Below, piece by piece: positions 42,311-53,854 of a stretch of DNA of 64,000 bases (position 1 is the first letter of the stretch; each line of letters opens with the position of its first letter). The position numbers and the translations under genes are program-made. This stretch comes from Bremia lactucae. Taxonomy: Eukaryota; Oomycota; Peronosporomycetes; Peronosporales; Peronosporaceae. The notes under the pieces are model-generated. The model ran no database searches, was not told the DNA's origin, and saw nothing but the letters and a program-made list of their open reading frames with translations. The DNA lies in the NCBI RefSeq assembly GCF_004359215.1, contig NC_090615.1, forward strand, positions 170,329-234,328. The letters run 5' to 3'.

Positions 42311-43971
42311 GTGTGTATACCCTCACAAAGTGATACTAGTGAGCAATTACATACGCTTCTAAAAGGTGTAACCGGTGACGTTGAGGGGGAAGCTAGCCTT
42401 GCCGCAATCCCTTTGTTACATGATCTTTTAGAGCTAGACGAAATGTCTATTGATGAGTGCGGTGGAGCCTTAAAGGCTGGCGACTTATCGAAATGGTGGT
42501 CATTCGACCAACAATTGAGTTGAACTCATCGTCACTTCTAGATGAAGCTGTCCTGGATGACACAAAAGGAACACTTTGTGCGCAAAATGGTCATCGATCC
42601 TTAAGGATCCTACGGGTCCCTTTATGCCATGATTAAGGAATTTTAAGATGTGGTATGTAATAATCCACCATCTGTATTACCTCCGGACAGAGGTGTTCGT
42701 CATAAAATTGACGTGGTTCCGGGAACCAAATACTGTGTCACAAGACAATGGCCTTTACCAGGGAGCAGTGTGACGTCATTGGCGATTTCTTTTGTGATAA
42801 GCACGAGGCTGGATTGTTACGAGGGAGCAAATCTCCTCATTCGACACCGACTTTTGTGTCAAATGCTAAATGGTAAATGGCGCATTGTACATGCTTACAA
42901 TAAGCTTAATGCTGTCACTATACCAGCACAAACCCCCATTCCGAAAAATAATTTTCTTCAGAGAAATATGGTGGGATATACAATGTACAGCATTGGTTTT
43001 AGTCGATGGTTACTACCAATTGCTCATACGAGCTAGCGATATCCCGCTTACAGCGGTAAGCACCCCAAGCGGCATGTTATGGGAGTGGCTTGTTATGCCA
43101 CAAGGGCTTTCCAACGCCCCGGCAACATTTGTTTCGCCCTCATCGAGGTTATGCACATCCTTTTTCGATGACATTTTTGTCCATAGTCGTGCGAAGCAGG
43201 GTCGGTCGGAGATGTACAGCCATTTAGACCATTTGCGAGCAGTGCTGGAGTGTATGCGCACAAATAAATTGTATGCCAATGCATCTAAATGCATTTTGGC
43301 GCAGATGAAATTCCTTTTTTAGGATGCTTCATTGGAAAGCGAGGCCTTAGAGAGGATTCCGCTAAGGTAAAAGCCATAGTAGATTGGTCGGTTCCTAAAA
43401 ACCAAAAGGATTTGCGTAAGTGGTTGGGTGTCACCAATTAATTACACAAATATAGCGAAAATAACGCTGATATGGCTAGGTCATTTTCTTATCTCCTTAA
43501 AAAGGATACAGAATGGTGCTGAACTAGCACCGAAAATAATGCATTTCGAGCAGTTAAGGATAGTCTTATCCAAGCCCCGATTTTTGCACTGCCAAACCCA
43601 AATTGACCTTTCAGTGCGTCTGTGACGCATTAGATTTTGCCATTGGCAGTGCTCTATTACAAACAGATGTTGATGGGCGTGAACGTGTTATTGCGTTTGA
43701 GTCTAGACAGCTGAAAGCTGTGAAAAAGAACTACCCAATTTATGAAAAAGGGTTACTTGCTATGAAGCATGCTCTCGTCAAATTCGGATTTCATCAGCTC
43801 GGCTCTTGGCCGTTTGTGATATATACAGATCACGCGTCATTACGCACGGCGACTAAGTCTCCCCACCTGTCACAGAGAGTGGCCCGATGGCTATCCTTTT
43901 TCGCGGAATACAACTTCAAGGTGAAGTATAAGCCCGGCAAGCAGAATGCTTTGGCCGATGCCGGATTATGA
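42311..43971 (+). pseudogene. Gypsy reverse transcriptase-RNase H
   Basis: Linker end with LLELDEMSIDECGG (42311-42523). RT entry LPPDRGVRHKIDVVPGTKYCVT (42670-42760), palm ALVLVDGYYQLLIRASDIP and MPQGLSNAPATF, catalytic box FFDDIFVHSR (third position relaxed from Y to F) in 42870-43322, then RNase H 43603-43971 with [20 protein letters not shown] and KYKPGKQNALADA. Frameshifts near 43130 (about 40 bp missing before the FFDD region), 43320 and 43600. Confidence 0.86.
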
Positions 43972-45381
43972 GCTTCCTCATATAGCGACTATTTCGTCGC
44001 CGATTCCTGAATTAATTCGTTCGGCCTACGCCAAGGATGAACAGTGTGTAGCTCTGCTACGAGCTTTAAAGAACTCTGATTCAGGTATTAAATTTCCGGC
44101 ACGTTTGCGTGCAAGGTTACATCGATTTTCTATCGATGACGGCCTCTTGCTTTATTGCACAGACATCGCGGACCCTTCGCGTGTCGTTATTCCTCATGGT
44201 GAGGATTTGAAATACCGAATTTTCTATGAGGCACACGATACTGTCCTTGGTAGTCATCTCGGTAGAGAAAAGACCTACGGCTCGATAAGCCAGAGTTATT
44301 GGTGGCCCAAACTTCATAAATGGGCTCGCACATATTTCCGCACATGCGAAACTTGCCAACGAGTTAAACCCTCGGCGCATGCTGCTGCGCTGCTAGCGAG
44401 CCTTCCCGTCCCCATTGGTTGCTGGGAGTCCGTTAGTATGGATTTTGTTCTCGGTCTACAGACAGATTCAGCCGGTAACTCCGGTAAAGTGGTCTTTGTT
44501 GGCCGATTGAGCAAAATGGCTCACTTAGCGGCCGTGCCGGATTCCATTGGTGGAGAGGGTACAGCCAAGCTGTTTATCGATCGCGTGTTTCGACAACATG
44601 GTTTGCCAAAGGTAATTGTCTCTGATCGGGACCCCCGTTTCACGGGTAAATATTGGAAATCAATTTTCCTAGGTGCTTGGCACCAGATTTGACATGTCCA
44701 CTGCGGACCATCCGCAGTACGATGGTCAAACTGAACGTGTCAACTGCGTCATTGAAGACGTTTTACGCAGCGTGTGTGCTCAGACACCAAAGCGCTGGAG
44801 CTCAATGCTCCTAGTGGTGGAGTTTGCGTTAAATAAAGCTGTCCATGCCTCCACAGGCTATACTCCGCTCTATATAAATGGTCTTACCACCCACGCGTTC
44901 TATTCACGATACCACTGCGTGGTTCAGGGCTTGATGGGGGTAAATTAGCCGATAGGCTTGCTGATATCAGCCTGTTACCGAAACAAGTAAGCGAGTTTCT
45001 CGCGACTCGATTAGTGTGTTACGACACATAAAGGATACGATGGCTGATAGCCAAGACAAACAAAAAGAACAAGCAGATGCCAAAGGCAGAAGCTGTATTA
45101 ATTATTATATGGTCGGAGACCGAGTTTTACTAATCGCTAAAAATCTACCCACTGACTTGGTTTCCGCGGTCTTCAAGACCAGATTGCTCCCGCACTTTAT
45201 TATACCATTTACGGTCGTGGTCATGAAGGGCCTAGCTCACACGCTAAACTTTTCTAGCAAGCTGCGTACACAACCAGTTTTTTACGTTGGCTTGCTTATG
45301 CCATATCGGGACCCTCCCCACGTGAACTTGAAGGCGCTTGCGCCGAGACAGGCGGTCGTGCCACAGATTGATCAACTGTAG
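43946..45381 (+). pseudogene. Gypsy integrase
   Basis: HHCC domain with HLGREKTYGSISQSYWWPKLHKW and FRTCETCQRVKP; core SMDFVLGLQTD (first Asp), VSDRDPRFTGKYWKSIF (second Asp), then a frameshift at about 44668; GQTERVNCVIEDVL (Glu) in 44673-44948. C-terminal VGDRVLLIAKNLPTDLVSAVFKT and FYVGLLMPYRDPP in 45016-45381. The catalytic triad is intact, but the conserved VDRLSKM reads VGRLSKM. Ends without the chromodomain seen at 35210. Confidence 0.88.
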
Positions 45382-45390
45382 ATGTAAACA

Positions 45391-45732
45391 AAAGAGAAAG
45401 ACAGAAAAGATAAGATAAGTTTTCAATTGCATGTTTAGTATTAGTTTATAATTAAGTTAGCATCAACAGATAGAAAGAAGAGAAACTTAAATATATATAT
45501 ACAGTTTTTATTTTACCCTCTTTAAGCTAGTTACCTTAAAAAGAAGTCTTCCTCTGCATTTACTGCTTCAGTTGCGAGTGGTGTCTTGCGTTATTTCACG
45601 TACACTACCTATTTTATGGGTAAGATTTCTGAACATTACTATATAAAGTTATATCCTCCAAATATTATCTACCTTTTAAATAATATATTTATTAACAACC
45701 TTAAAAAATTAATTTAATGTAACGATACACCC
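45391..45732. repeat. Rearranged family-1 LTR (fold-back)
   Basis: The left half (to about 45565) matches family-1 LTR in minus orientation (TAGTATTAGTTTATAATTAAG as at 14960), the right half in plus orientation (CACGTACACTAC... through TAACGATACACCC). It lacks both CCCCGTTACA ends: two opposed LTRs fused with loss of their outer parts. Confidence 0.72.
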
Positions 45733-45816
45733 AAATCAGGGCTCGAGCAGAGACCCTGGATTTGAAGCAAGGCAAGCGGTGCTTCAAATCCAGGGTCTCT
45801 GCTTGAGCCCTGATTT
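45733..45816. repeat. Long near-perfect hairpin (37-bp stem, 10-base loop)
   Basis: Arms 45733-45769 and 45780-45816 are reverse complements over 37 positions with a single G-T mismatch (a G.U wobble if transcribed); loop AGGCAAGCGG. The stem is GC-balanced, unlike the AT-rich surroundings. The same structure is at 53855-53938. Transcription in either direction would give an extended double-stranded RNA, a possible small-RNA precursor; it could also be the end hairpin of a DNA transposon. Confidence 0.9.
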
Positions 45817-46096
45817 TGGCACGTGGCGGCTTAAATATTTCTTGAGCCGGATCCATACGACCCAAAAACTAATTCGTTGTGAAGTCGAGGGGTTGATTCA
45901 AAGTAAAATCAATAGATTAATAGAAGTGATGTCTAGTTGCGTCGATATTACCAAATTGGGTAACATTCGGACTATTAAGTCAAAATTAATCAAGCTAATA
46001 ATTTTATACTTTTTCATTTATTTCCTCCTATAGGAAATAGTATTTAATATCCTCTTATAAAAATGATATTTATGTAAAGGTACACCTTCGTTACAC
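45817..46096 (-). repeat. Inverted LTR remnant (TGTAACGRAGGTGTACC type)
   Basis: Ends GGTACACCTTCGTTACA and contains TTTCCTCCTATAGGAAATAG, the reverse of the repeat seen at 24732 and 39885. Overlapped by a meaningless 84-codon frame. Confidence 0.55.
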
Positions 46097-46406
46097 AAAG
46101 GTCCTTATGGCTCGTAAATTCTATCACCAATCGTCACGATAGATACGTAGCGTAAAACAAAGAGTAGGAAAGATTTACTTTGTAAGCTTTCCACGTGCAA
46201 AGGTAAAATTTCATAAATTTAGGTTACGATAATATTAATAGACACTCAAGTTTTTTCTGTAAAAAACACACTACATTTGTGCTTGTGCTAAGTAGTTCCT
46301 CACGTGGTAATGACAATTGTTAGAAATATGTCATATGCATATCAATGCACATAGAACAAGTGTGAGATTCGAGGTTCTCTTTCATATTTGATCGTTCTTT
46401 TGTAAC
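46097..46406 (+). promoter_or_regulatory. Upstream region of dynactin p50 gene, copy 1
   Basis: About 310 bp of AT-rich intergenic sequence between the LTR remnant and the first ATG. It must hold the promoter, but I cannot point to a core element with confidence. Confidence 0.35.
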
Positions 46407-47986
46407 ATGGCTACATCAAAATACGACACACTTTTGGTCGAACTAATTTCAACCAGCATGGACTATTCAACTGAAAAAGAGGGAATCAAGCGGAGGAAGG
46501 TCATGAGTACCGAGGTCTTTGAGACGCCCGAGTTGGAGGCGACGTTTCAGCCGTACACCCTGGCTCATGGACCATTCCTTGGACCTCACGGAAGTTCTGC
46601 TGCTGGTCCTGAAGCCGACAGCGGCTTTCATGACAAGGCATGGCTACTATTCACACTTAATCATGTACCGATTGTGTTTCAAAGGTGTATTTGTGCATGT
46701 AATAGAGCTCTATGGAACTAGACAAGCAAGAGCTGCCAGTCGCACAAGCCTTTGAAGCCTTTATGGGCAAAATTTACAGTGCGTACAGGTGTCTTTCCTT
46801 ACCAAAGGAGACATTTTAACTTAAATACTCATCGTTTCGATCGATTTTAGAGCCAAATTTGCCGAAACAGACTGAATACGAGTCCTCATCTAACAGAAGC
46901 AGCCAAAGATCAATCTTGGAGTCCCCACTCGCTCGTTTTACGCGGCTTTCGATCGAAATGAAAGAGCTCGAGACGGATCTGACCTTACTAGCGACGGATG
47001 CCGAGCATAAGAAGCAAAGATTGATGGTCGACGCAGGTCAAGAGGCTGAATTGACCGAAGTGATGCAGGGCCTGCACACTTTACAGCTCAATTTGTCGGC
47101 ACTGGAGCAAAATAAAGCGTTTCAGCCGTTCCTAGGTACTCAAACACGCAACGCCGATACAGCGGTGGCTTTGCAAAAGGATTTAACTGCCAAGTTTTTT
47201 AAACAAATTGACGTGCTCAAGCGTTGGCAAGAAGGAATAAAGGCTGATCGTTTGTCGGACAATGCTTCAATTATCTATGAAATATATAGCAATGGCGAAC
47301 TTAATGCCGTTGATCAAGACGCCAAGACGCGTGTCGCGACACTAGAAGCGCGTATTTCGACGCTTGAGAGAGCGATTGGCAGTTTTCAGGGCCAAGAGCT
47401 GCGTTTGGATGGATTAAACGCTCTCAGTGTGGCTTCTAGCGCCAACTTGACGTCCAGTGTCACGGAGCTGGAGCAGCGTGTGGCTTTAATGAGTCAGAAG
47501 AATCTCGATGCTGTCAAGACACGTACGACGGCGCTAATTCATGAGTTTACACTATTAAGCAAACTCAAGCAATCGCCAAGTGTACAGGGTGCCTTAAACT
47601 CACAAGCTGACCGCGAACAGATTCAAAAGATTTACGATCAGCTCAGTAGCCTCGATGCCGTTGCAGCGTCCGTGCCTACGATTGTCGACCGTCTTGTGAC
47701 GCTTAAAACGGTTCATGACGAGGCCCTTGACGTCACAACGCGCGTGGACAAGCTCGAGCAAACGCAAGCATCAATTCATGAGTTGCTGAGCTCAGATAAT
47801 GTCTTGCTTGCTAATGTAAGTGACGCTGACTTGTCACGATGCATAGTGGCATTGATTGACTTGTATATTTGTCTTGCTTTATTGAAATAGATGGAGGCTA
47901 GTTTAGCTGAAAACGTCCAGATCTTTCAGTCTAATATCCAACAACTGGATGAGCGCATGGCAAAGCTACTTTTTCCTTCGTCCTAA
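46407..47986 (+). CDS. DCTN2: Dynactin subunit 2 (dynamitin/p50), copy 1, intron-containing
   Basis: Coiled-coil subunit of dynactin, the dynein cofactor for minus-end microtubule transport. Evidence: N-terminal EVFETPELEA like the VYETPDLPE signature; exon with ELPVAQAFEAFMGKIY; main exon with ESPLARFTRLSIEMKELETD, long heptad coiled coils, VPTIVDRLVTLKTVHDEAL, and a last exon SNIQQLDERMAKLLF, colinear with dynamitin C-termini. Introns supported by phase: 46779-46850 (GTGCGT...TTTTAG) and 47816-47890 (GTAAGT...AATAG). A third, between about 46600 and 46705, is needed to join the first ORF (46407-46721) to the frame starting near 46706, and its borders are not resolved. Final stop 47984-47986. 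Conserved eukaryotic single-copy gene in a transposon desert; duplicated at 54529. Confidence 0.85.
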
Positions 47987-49501
47987 CTAGGTGCAAGATG
48001 GATGTTTTGGTTGGATGAAGAAGCAGCTACGGCAAATCAAAATGACTTTTGTATCATGCGCTTACTTATTGTATGCTTTTACCTTGAATTCTATAGATGC
48101 AGAGGTGAACATGTGCTCGTTGTACTCCCGTGTTCTCTACCCATTCCGTCCTTTTTGCGTCGTATGCGGGTCTGTCGTAATTGATAAAGATACTTTAGTT
48201 GATTGTTCAGACGTTACCTTGGGGAACGTAAGAAATTGTCTTTCTAACTTATCAGCATTAAACTCAAACTTTATACCTTGAAAAGGTGCCTCAAACACAG
48301 TGCTACTGGCCAGGATATCACCTTTTGATGTATAAGGAAAATTTAATACACTTGTGCGAATCCATACACTTGTAAACACTTAAATAACTACAACATCACC
48401 ACGTTCAACTTTTGAATGTGGGAAAATTGCATCACAAAACGACAGTATTTGCTTGTCACGGTCTTAACATCTGGCGTTCGTATTGGAAGGAGGTATTATC
48501 GGTACACCGACTAGGTTACAAGGTTTCGAACCAAATGTGGTATGGTCTTACATATAAATTCTGATTGCATGATCATCAGGCTAGAAAACACCAAGAAGCC
48601 TCAATTCTCGCATCAGACATTATTCATGCTGATTAAGGAACAATATTCATAACATAATTGATTCGATCTAAGAAAAAAGTTTGGTCAACTACCAAAATTG
48701 AAAGATACCACATTACATTACATGGAAGAAAGTGGCTCCTTAAGACAAATAGAATTTAAAAGGCATAATTCTTTTCAGCTGTTGCGGACAAAGTCTTGGC
48801 AACTTGAATGTTATTACAAGCGATTGTGCGAAGTTGATGCGCACACATCTTTTATGTATCGACGCATAAATTAGCTTAATAGTCGGTTGCTGCTAATAAG
48901 TACTCGAATGTGATTATTCGGATTACCTTTCAATTATAAAAAAGTGTATGTAAATGTGTAGGGGCGTTGAGGAAGATGATTACTAAGCGTTGAGGAAGTA
49001 ATCAGCATTAATAAAAGCAAGTAAATACCAAATTATTTCTGACTTCTAATTAACTCATAAAAATGTCAATACAAGTATCTTTTTTGAGTGAAATATTCAT
49101 GGCGTTATATTGGGCTTATTCTGAAGATATTTTTATAAAACATCAATGCATTCAGCTAGTATCATGACTTGTGATGTCTTAAGTCATTTTTTGTAAATTA
49201 CTATAATGCGCAGAAGCGTCAATATCGACAGACAATCCTTTTTGCAACAGATACTGACTTAGTGATACCCATATCTTTTCATAGAGCCGGTCTTGTCTTT
49301 TTTTGGAAGAATTAATTCACAATTATTACCTTTTTAGGATCATAAGGCGCATGAACAATACCAGAAAAAGCTCTGGGACCTTAAGTCGGCAAAATTCGCC
49401 GAGGGATTGTACTGCTATAATGACTGAAGGTGTGGCGCTGTCGCTTTCTATCGACGCACTCTTCATTTAAACTTGTGAACAATAATTTGAGAAAATACGA
49501 G
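47987..49501. other. 3' flank of dynactin gene, copy 1
   Basis: AT-rich, present in both segmental copies but diverged (several percent, with indels of up to about 45 bp). Apart from the minus-strand ORF at 48137, only short frames. It ends abruptly at the ambiguous base 49502. Confidence 0.5.
48137..48460 (-). pseudogene. Unidentified minus-strand ORF convergent with dynactin, copy 1
   Basis: From 48379 the frame encodes 80 codons (VWIRTSVLNFPYTSKGDILA, then FEAPFQGIKFEFNADKLERQ). The same frame is open upstream to about 48460 (CDAIFPHSKVERGDVVVI) except for one TAA between the parts. Copy 2 (56259-56580) has the same arrangement including the stop and about 15% amino-acid differences. It looks like a decayed or intron-split host gene convergent with dynactin. 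I cannot name the family. Confidence 0.45.
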
Positions 49502-49502
49502 N
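49502..49502. other. Ambiguous base N at the junction of the tandem copies
   Basis: The only non-ACGT character in the window, exactly where similarity of copy 1 to copy 2 ends on the left and the second gypsy fragment starts on the right. Typical of a scaffold or consensus join. Confidence 0.97.
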
Positions 49503-50325
49503 AGCGCATGAAGGTGATACAATCACTGTTCGCTTAGCGACTGGGACTCGTGTCACTGTTCCCAAAGTTCCATTGAACTTAGGTATAAAGTTTCTGGACT
49601 TTGACAGTATGGAACGCTGTCTCGTCCTTGATTTGGATTCGAGATATGATCTCATCCTTGGTATGGCCTGGTTAGAACACCATGAGCCATGGATCGATTG
49701 GAGGTCTAAGACCTTAGGCGCCACGCGCAATGTTCCTAGCAAAGTTTTGGAGAGTCATGAACCCACCTTTGCTAGGCAACAAAAGCGCTATTGGCGCGGA
49801 TCATTGAATGAGTCTGTCAGTGTTTTAGACATTGGCATGTCTGAGTTAATAAACTCTAATGTTAAAAACATTAATTCTGAGCCCGACTCAGCAGAAATAA
49901 GTGGAACGGCACGTACTCCGTCGAGTGACACTCGTTATAATAACGATTCACTAAATGCTGAAAGCATTGTTGGCCTAAGGCCGAATCATCAAGGGTGCAA
50001 TATCCCTGAGATACGTGGAGTGGCACGTCTAAGTCCACCGAGTATGGTCGGCCGAGGTGGCATCATACTGAGTGTCAGTAGTGACACTGTTGGCGGTTCG
50101 CCAGGACCTCAAGGGTGCAATATCCCTGAGATACGTGAAGTGGCACGTCTAAGTCCACCGAGTGTGGTCGGCCGAGGTGGCGCCATACTGAGTGTCAATA
50201 GTGACACTATTGGCGGTTCGCCAGGGCATTTTGGGTCAAACCCTCCTATGCACGTGAAGCGACACATAAATTTTCACTGGATAAGGAAGATGAGTTACCT
50301 AACCCCTTGTCGGATGTCAAACTAG
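49503..50325 (+). pseudogene. Gypsy protease C-terminal part and linker (open version)
   Basis: From 49573 a 250-codon frame: VPLNLGIKFLDFD, SRYDLILGMAWLEHHEPWIDW, QQKRYWRGSLNESVSVLDIG, then two 40-aa linker repeats (49990-50109 and 50110-50229). The frame is open where copy 1 has stops, so it preserves the more ancestral sequence. The active-site DSG lies left of the N and is missing. Confidence 0.85.
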
Positions 50326-50431
50326 ACACCATGTTTTGTTAGAACTAATACAGGCTGAAAAACGCGGGGACAAGAATGTCCCGGCTTCTAAGAGGCGTAT
50401 TGTCTCCACTCCAAGACAGGATGGACATTAA

Positions 50432-52092
50432 GTGTGTATACCCTCACAAAGTGATACTAGTGAGCAATTACATACGCTTCTAAAAGGTGTAACCGGTGAC
50501 GTTGAGGGGGAAGCTAGCCTTGCCGCAATCCCTTTGTTACATGATCTTTTAGAGCTAGACGAAATGTCTATTGATGAGTGCGGTGGAGCCTTAAAGGCTG
50601 GCGACTTATCGAAATGGTGGTCATTCGACCAACAATTGAGTTGAACTCATCGTCACTTCTAGATGAAGCTGTCCTGGATGACACAAAAGGAACACTTTGT
50701 GCGCAAAATGGTCATCGATCCTTAAGGATCCTACGGGTCCCTTTATGCCATGATTAAGGAATTTTAAGATGTGGTATGTAATAATCCACCATCTGTATTA
50801 CCTCCGGACAGAGGTGTTCGTCATAAAATTGACGTGGTTCCGGGAACCAAATACTGTGTCACAAGACAATGGCCTTTACCAGGGAGCAGTGTGACGTCAT
50901 TGGCGATTTCTTTTGTGATAAGCACGAGGCTGGATTGTTACGAGGGAGCAAATCTCCTCATTCGACACCGACTTTTGTGTCAAATGCTAAATGGTAAATG
51001 GCGCATTGTACATGCTTACAATAAGCTTAATGCTGTCACTATACCAGCACAAACCCCCATTCCGAAAAATAATTTTCTTCAGAGAAATATGGTGGGATAT
51101 ACAATGTACAGCATTGGTTTTAGTCGATGGTTACTACCAATTGCTCATACGAGCTAGCGATATCCCGCTTACAGCGGTAAGCACCCCAAGCGGCATGTTA
51201 TGGGAGTGGCTTGTTATGCCACAAGGGCTTTCCAACGCCCCGGCAACATTTGTTTCGCCCTCATCGAGGTTATGCACATCCTTTTTCGATGACATTTTTG
51301 TCCATAGTCGTGCGAAGCAGGGTCGGTCGGAGATGTACAGCCATTTAGACCATTTGCGAGCAGTGCTGGAGTGTATGCGCACAAATAAATTGTATGCCAA
51401 TGCATCTAAATGCATTTTGGCGCAGATGAAATTCCTTTTTTAGGATGCTTCATTGGAAAGCGAGGCCTTAGAGAGGATTCCGCTAAGGTAAAAGCCATAG
51501 TAGATTGGTCGGTTCCTAAAAACCAAAAGGATTTGCGTAAGTGGTTGGGTGTCACCAATTAATTACACAAATATAGCGAAAATAACGCTGATATGGCTAG
51601 GTCATTTTCTTATCTCCTTAAAAAGGATACAGAATGGTGCTGAACTAGCACCGAAAATAATGCATTTCGAGCAGTTAAGGATAGTCTTATCCAAGCCCCG
51701 ATTTTTGCACTGCCAAACCCAAATTGACCTTTCAGTGCGTCTGTGACGCATTAGATTTTGCCATTGGCAGTGTTCTATTACAAACAGATGTTGATGGGCG
51801 TGAACGTGTTATTGCGTTTGAGTCTAGACAGCTGAAAGCTGTGAAAAAGAACTTCCCAATTTATGAAAAAGGGTTACTTGCTATGAAGCATGCTCTCGTC
51901 AAATTCGGATTTCATCAGCTCGGCTCTTGGCCGTTTGTGATATATACAGATCACGCGTCATTACGCACGGCGACTAAGTCTCCCCACCTGTCACAGAGAG
52001 TGGCCCGATGGCTATCCTTTTTCGCGGAATACAACTTCAAGGTGAAGTATAAGCCCGGCAAGCAGAATGCTTTGGCCGATGCCGGATTATGA
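50432..52092 (+). pseudogene. Gypsy reverse transcriptase-RNase H (segment copy 2)
   Basis: Same content and same frameshifts as 42311-43971: RT entry at 50771, FFDDIFVHSR at about 51275-51310, RNase H 51724-52092 (differences: GSVLLQ, KKNFPIYE). Confidence 0.86.
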
Positions 52093-53503
52093 GCTTCCTC
52101 ATATAGCGACTATTTCGTCGCCGATTCCTGAATTAATTCGTTCGGCCTACGCCAAGGATGAACAGTGTGTAGCTCTGCTACGAGCTTTAAAGAACTCTGA
52201 TTCAGGTATTAAATTTCCGGCACGTTTGCGTGCAAGGTTACATCGATTTTCTATCGATGACGGCCTCTTGCTTTATTGCACAGACATCGCGGACCCTTCG
52301 CGTGTCGTTATTCCTCATGGTGAGGATTTGAAATACCGAATTTTCTATGAGGCACACGATACTGTCCTTGGTAGTCATCTCGGTAGAGAAAAGACCTACG
52401 GCTCGATAAGCCAGAGTTATTGGTGGCCCAAACTTCATAAATGGGCTCGCACATATTTCCGCACATGCGAAACTTGCCAACGAGTTAAACCCTCGGCGCA
52501 TGCTGCTGCGCTGCTAGCGAGCCTTCCCGTCCCCATTGGTTGCTGGGAGTCCATTAGTATGGATTTTGTTCTCGGTCTACAGACAGATTCAGCCGGTAAC
52601 TCCGGTAAAGTGGTCTTTGTTGGCCGATTGAGCAAAATGGCTCACTTAGCGGACGTGCCGGATTCCATTGGTGGAGAGGGTACAGCCAAGCTGTTTATCG
52701 ATCGCGTGTTTCGACAACATGGTTTGCCAAAGGTAATTGTCTCTGATCGGGACCCCCGTTTCACGGGTAAATATTGGAAATCAATTTTCCTAGGTGCTTG
52801 GCACCAGATTTGACATGTCCACTGCGGACCATCCGCAGTACGATGGTCAAACTGAACGTGTCAACTGCGTCATTGAAGACGTTTTACGCAGCGTGTGTGC
52901 TCAGACACCAAAGCGCTGGAGCTCAATGCTCCTAGTGGTGGAGTTTGCGTTAAATAAAGCTGTCCATGCCTCCACAGGCTATACTCCGCTCTATATAAAT
53001 GGTCTTACCACCCACGCGTTCTATTCACGATACCACTGCGTGGTTCAGGGCTTGATGGGGGTAAATTAGCCGATAGGCTTGCTGATATCAGCCTGTTACC
53101 GAAACAAGTAAGCGAGTTTCTCGCGACGTGATTTAGTGTCTTAAGACACATAAGGGATACGATGGCTGATAGCCAAGACAAACAAAAAGAACAAGCAGAT
53201 GCCAAAGGCAGAAGCTGTATTAATTCTTATATGGTCGGAGACCGAGTTTTACTAATCGCTAAAAATCTACCCACTGACTTGGTTTCCGCGGTCTTCAAGA
53301 CCAGATTGCTCCCGCACTTTATTATACCATTTACGGTCGTGGTCATGAAGGGCCTAGCTCACACGCTAAACTTTTCTAGCAAGCTGCGTACACAACCAGT
53401 TTTTTACGTTGGCTTGCTTATGCCATATCGGGACCCTCCCCACGTGAACTTGAAGGCGCTTGCGCCGAGACAGGCGGTCGTGCCACAGATTGATCAACTG
53501 TAG
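52067..53503 (+). pseudogene. Gypsy integrase (segment copy 2)
   Basis: As 43946-45381, frameshift at about 52789 shared. Differences include CWESISMDF and HLADVPD, and a diverged patch at about 53120-53160 that is closer to the element at 34650 than to copy 1, an indication of gene conversion or of a separate haplotype. Confidence 0.87.
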
Positions 53504-53512
53504 ATGTAAACA

Positions 53513-53854
53513 AAAGAGAAAGACAGAAAAGATAAGATAAGTTTTCAATTGCATGTTTAGTATTAGTTTATAATTAAGTTAGCATCAACAGATAGAAAGA
53601 AGAGAAACTTAAATATATATATACAGTTTTTATTTTACCCTCTTTAAGCTAGTTACCTTAAAAAGAAGTCTTCCTCTGCATTTACTGCTTCAGTTGCGAG
53701 TGGTGTCTTGCGTTATTTCACGTACACTACCTATTTTATGGGTAAGATTTCTGAACATTACTATATAAAGTTATATCCTCCAAATATTATCTACCTTTTA
53801 AATAATATATTTATTAACAACCTTAAAAAATTAATTTAATGTAACGATACACCC
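53513..53854. repeat. Rearranged family-1 LTR (segment copy 2)
   Basis: Duplicate of 45391-45732. Confidence 0.72.

Larger units (their letters stand above)
40104..45381 (+). mobile_element. Plus-strand gypsy element, family 3, decayed, no 3' LTR found
   Basis: A shortened 5' LTR (40104-40379), a primer site, Gag, protease, RT, RNase H and integrase relics. It ends at 45381 where rearranged family-1 LTR sequence begins. Damage from about 41985 to the end is shared, stop by stop, with the copy at 50106-53503, so the two are duplicates of one already decayed element. Confidence 0.88.
49503..53503 (+). mobile_element. Gypsy element, family 3, 5'-truncated at the junction (segment copy 2)
   Basis: Starts inside protease, without LTR or Gag. 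From about 50106 on it is nearly identical to 41985-45381 including shared frameshifts; the first 600 bp differ more and are less damaged. This mosaic suggests the left end derives from another family member or another allele. Confidence 0.88.

Noticed and set aside
45779..46033. 84-aa ORF with hydrophobic C-terminus as a small membrane protein
   Set aside because: It runs through the right arm of the hairpin and an inverted LTR remnant, and is identical in the duplicate only because of segmental duplication.
46665..46705. 41-bp intron (GTACCG...TAATAG) joining the first dynactin ORF to the second exon in phase
   Set aside because: Phase fits, but it is too short and the donor is poor compared with the two supported introns of 72 and 75 bp; the 5' structure is left open.
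47991..48281. 96-aa plus-strand ORF downstream of dynactin as a cysteine-containing secreted protein
   Set aside because: It begins at the end of the dynactin last exon and overlaps the better-supported minus-strand frame; the residue pattern is not conserved between the two copies in this frame.
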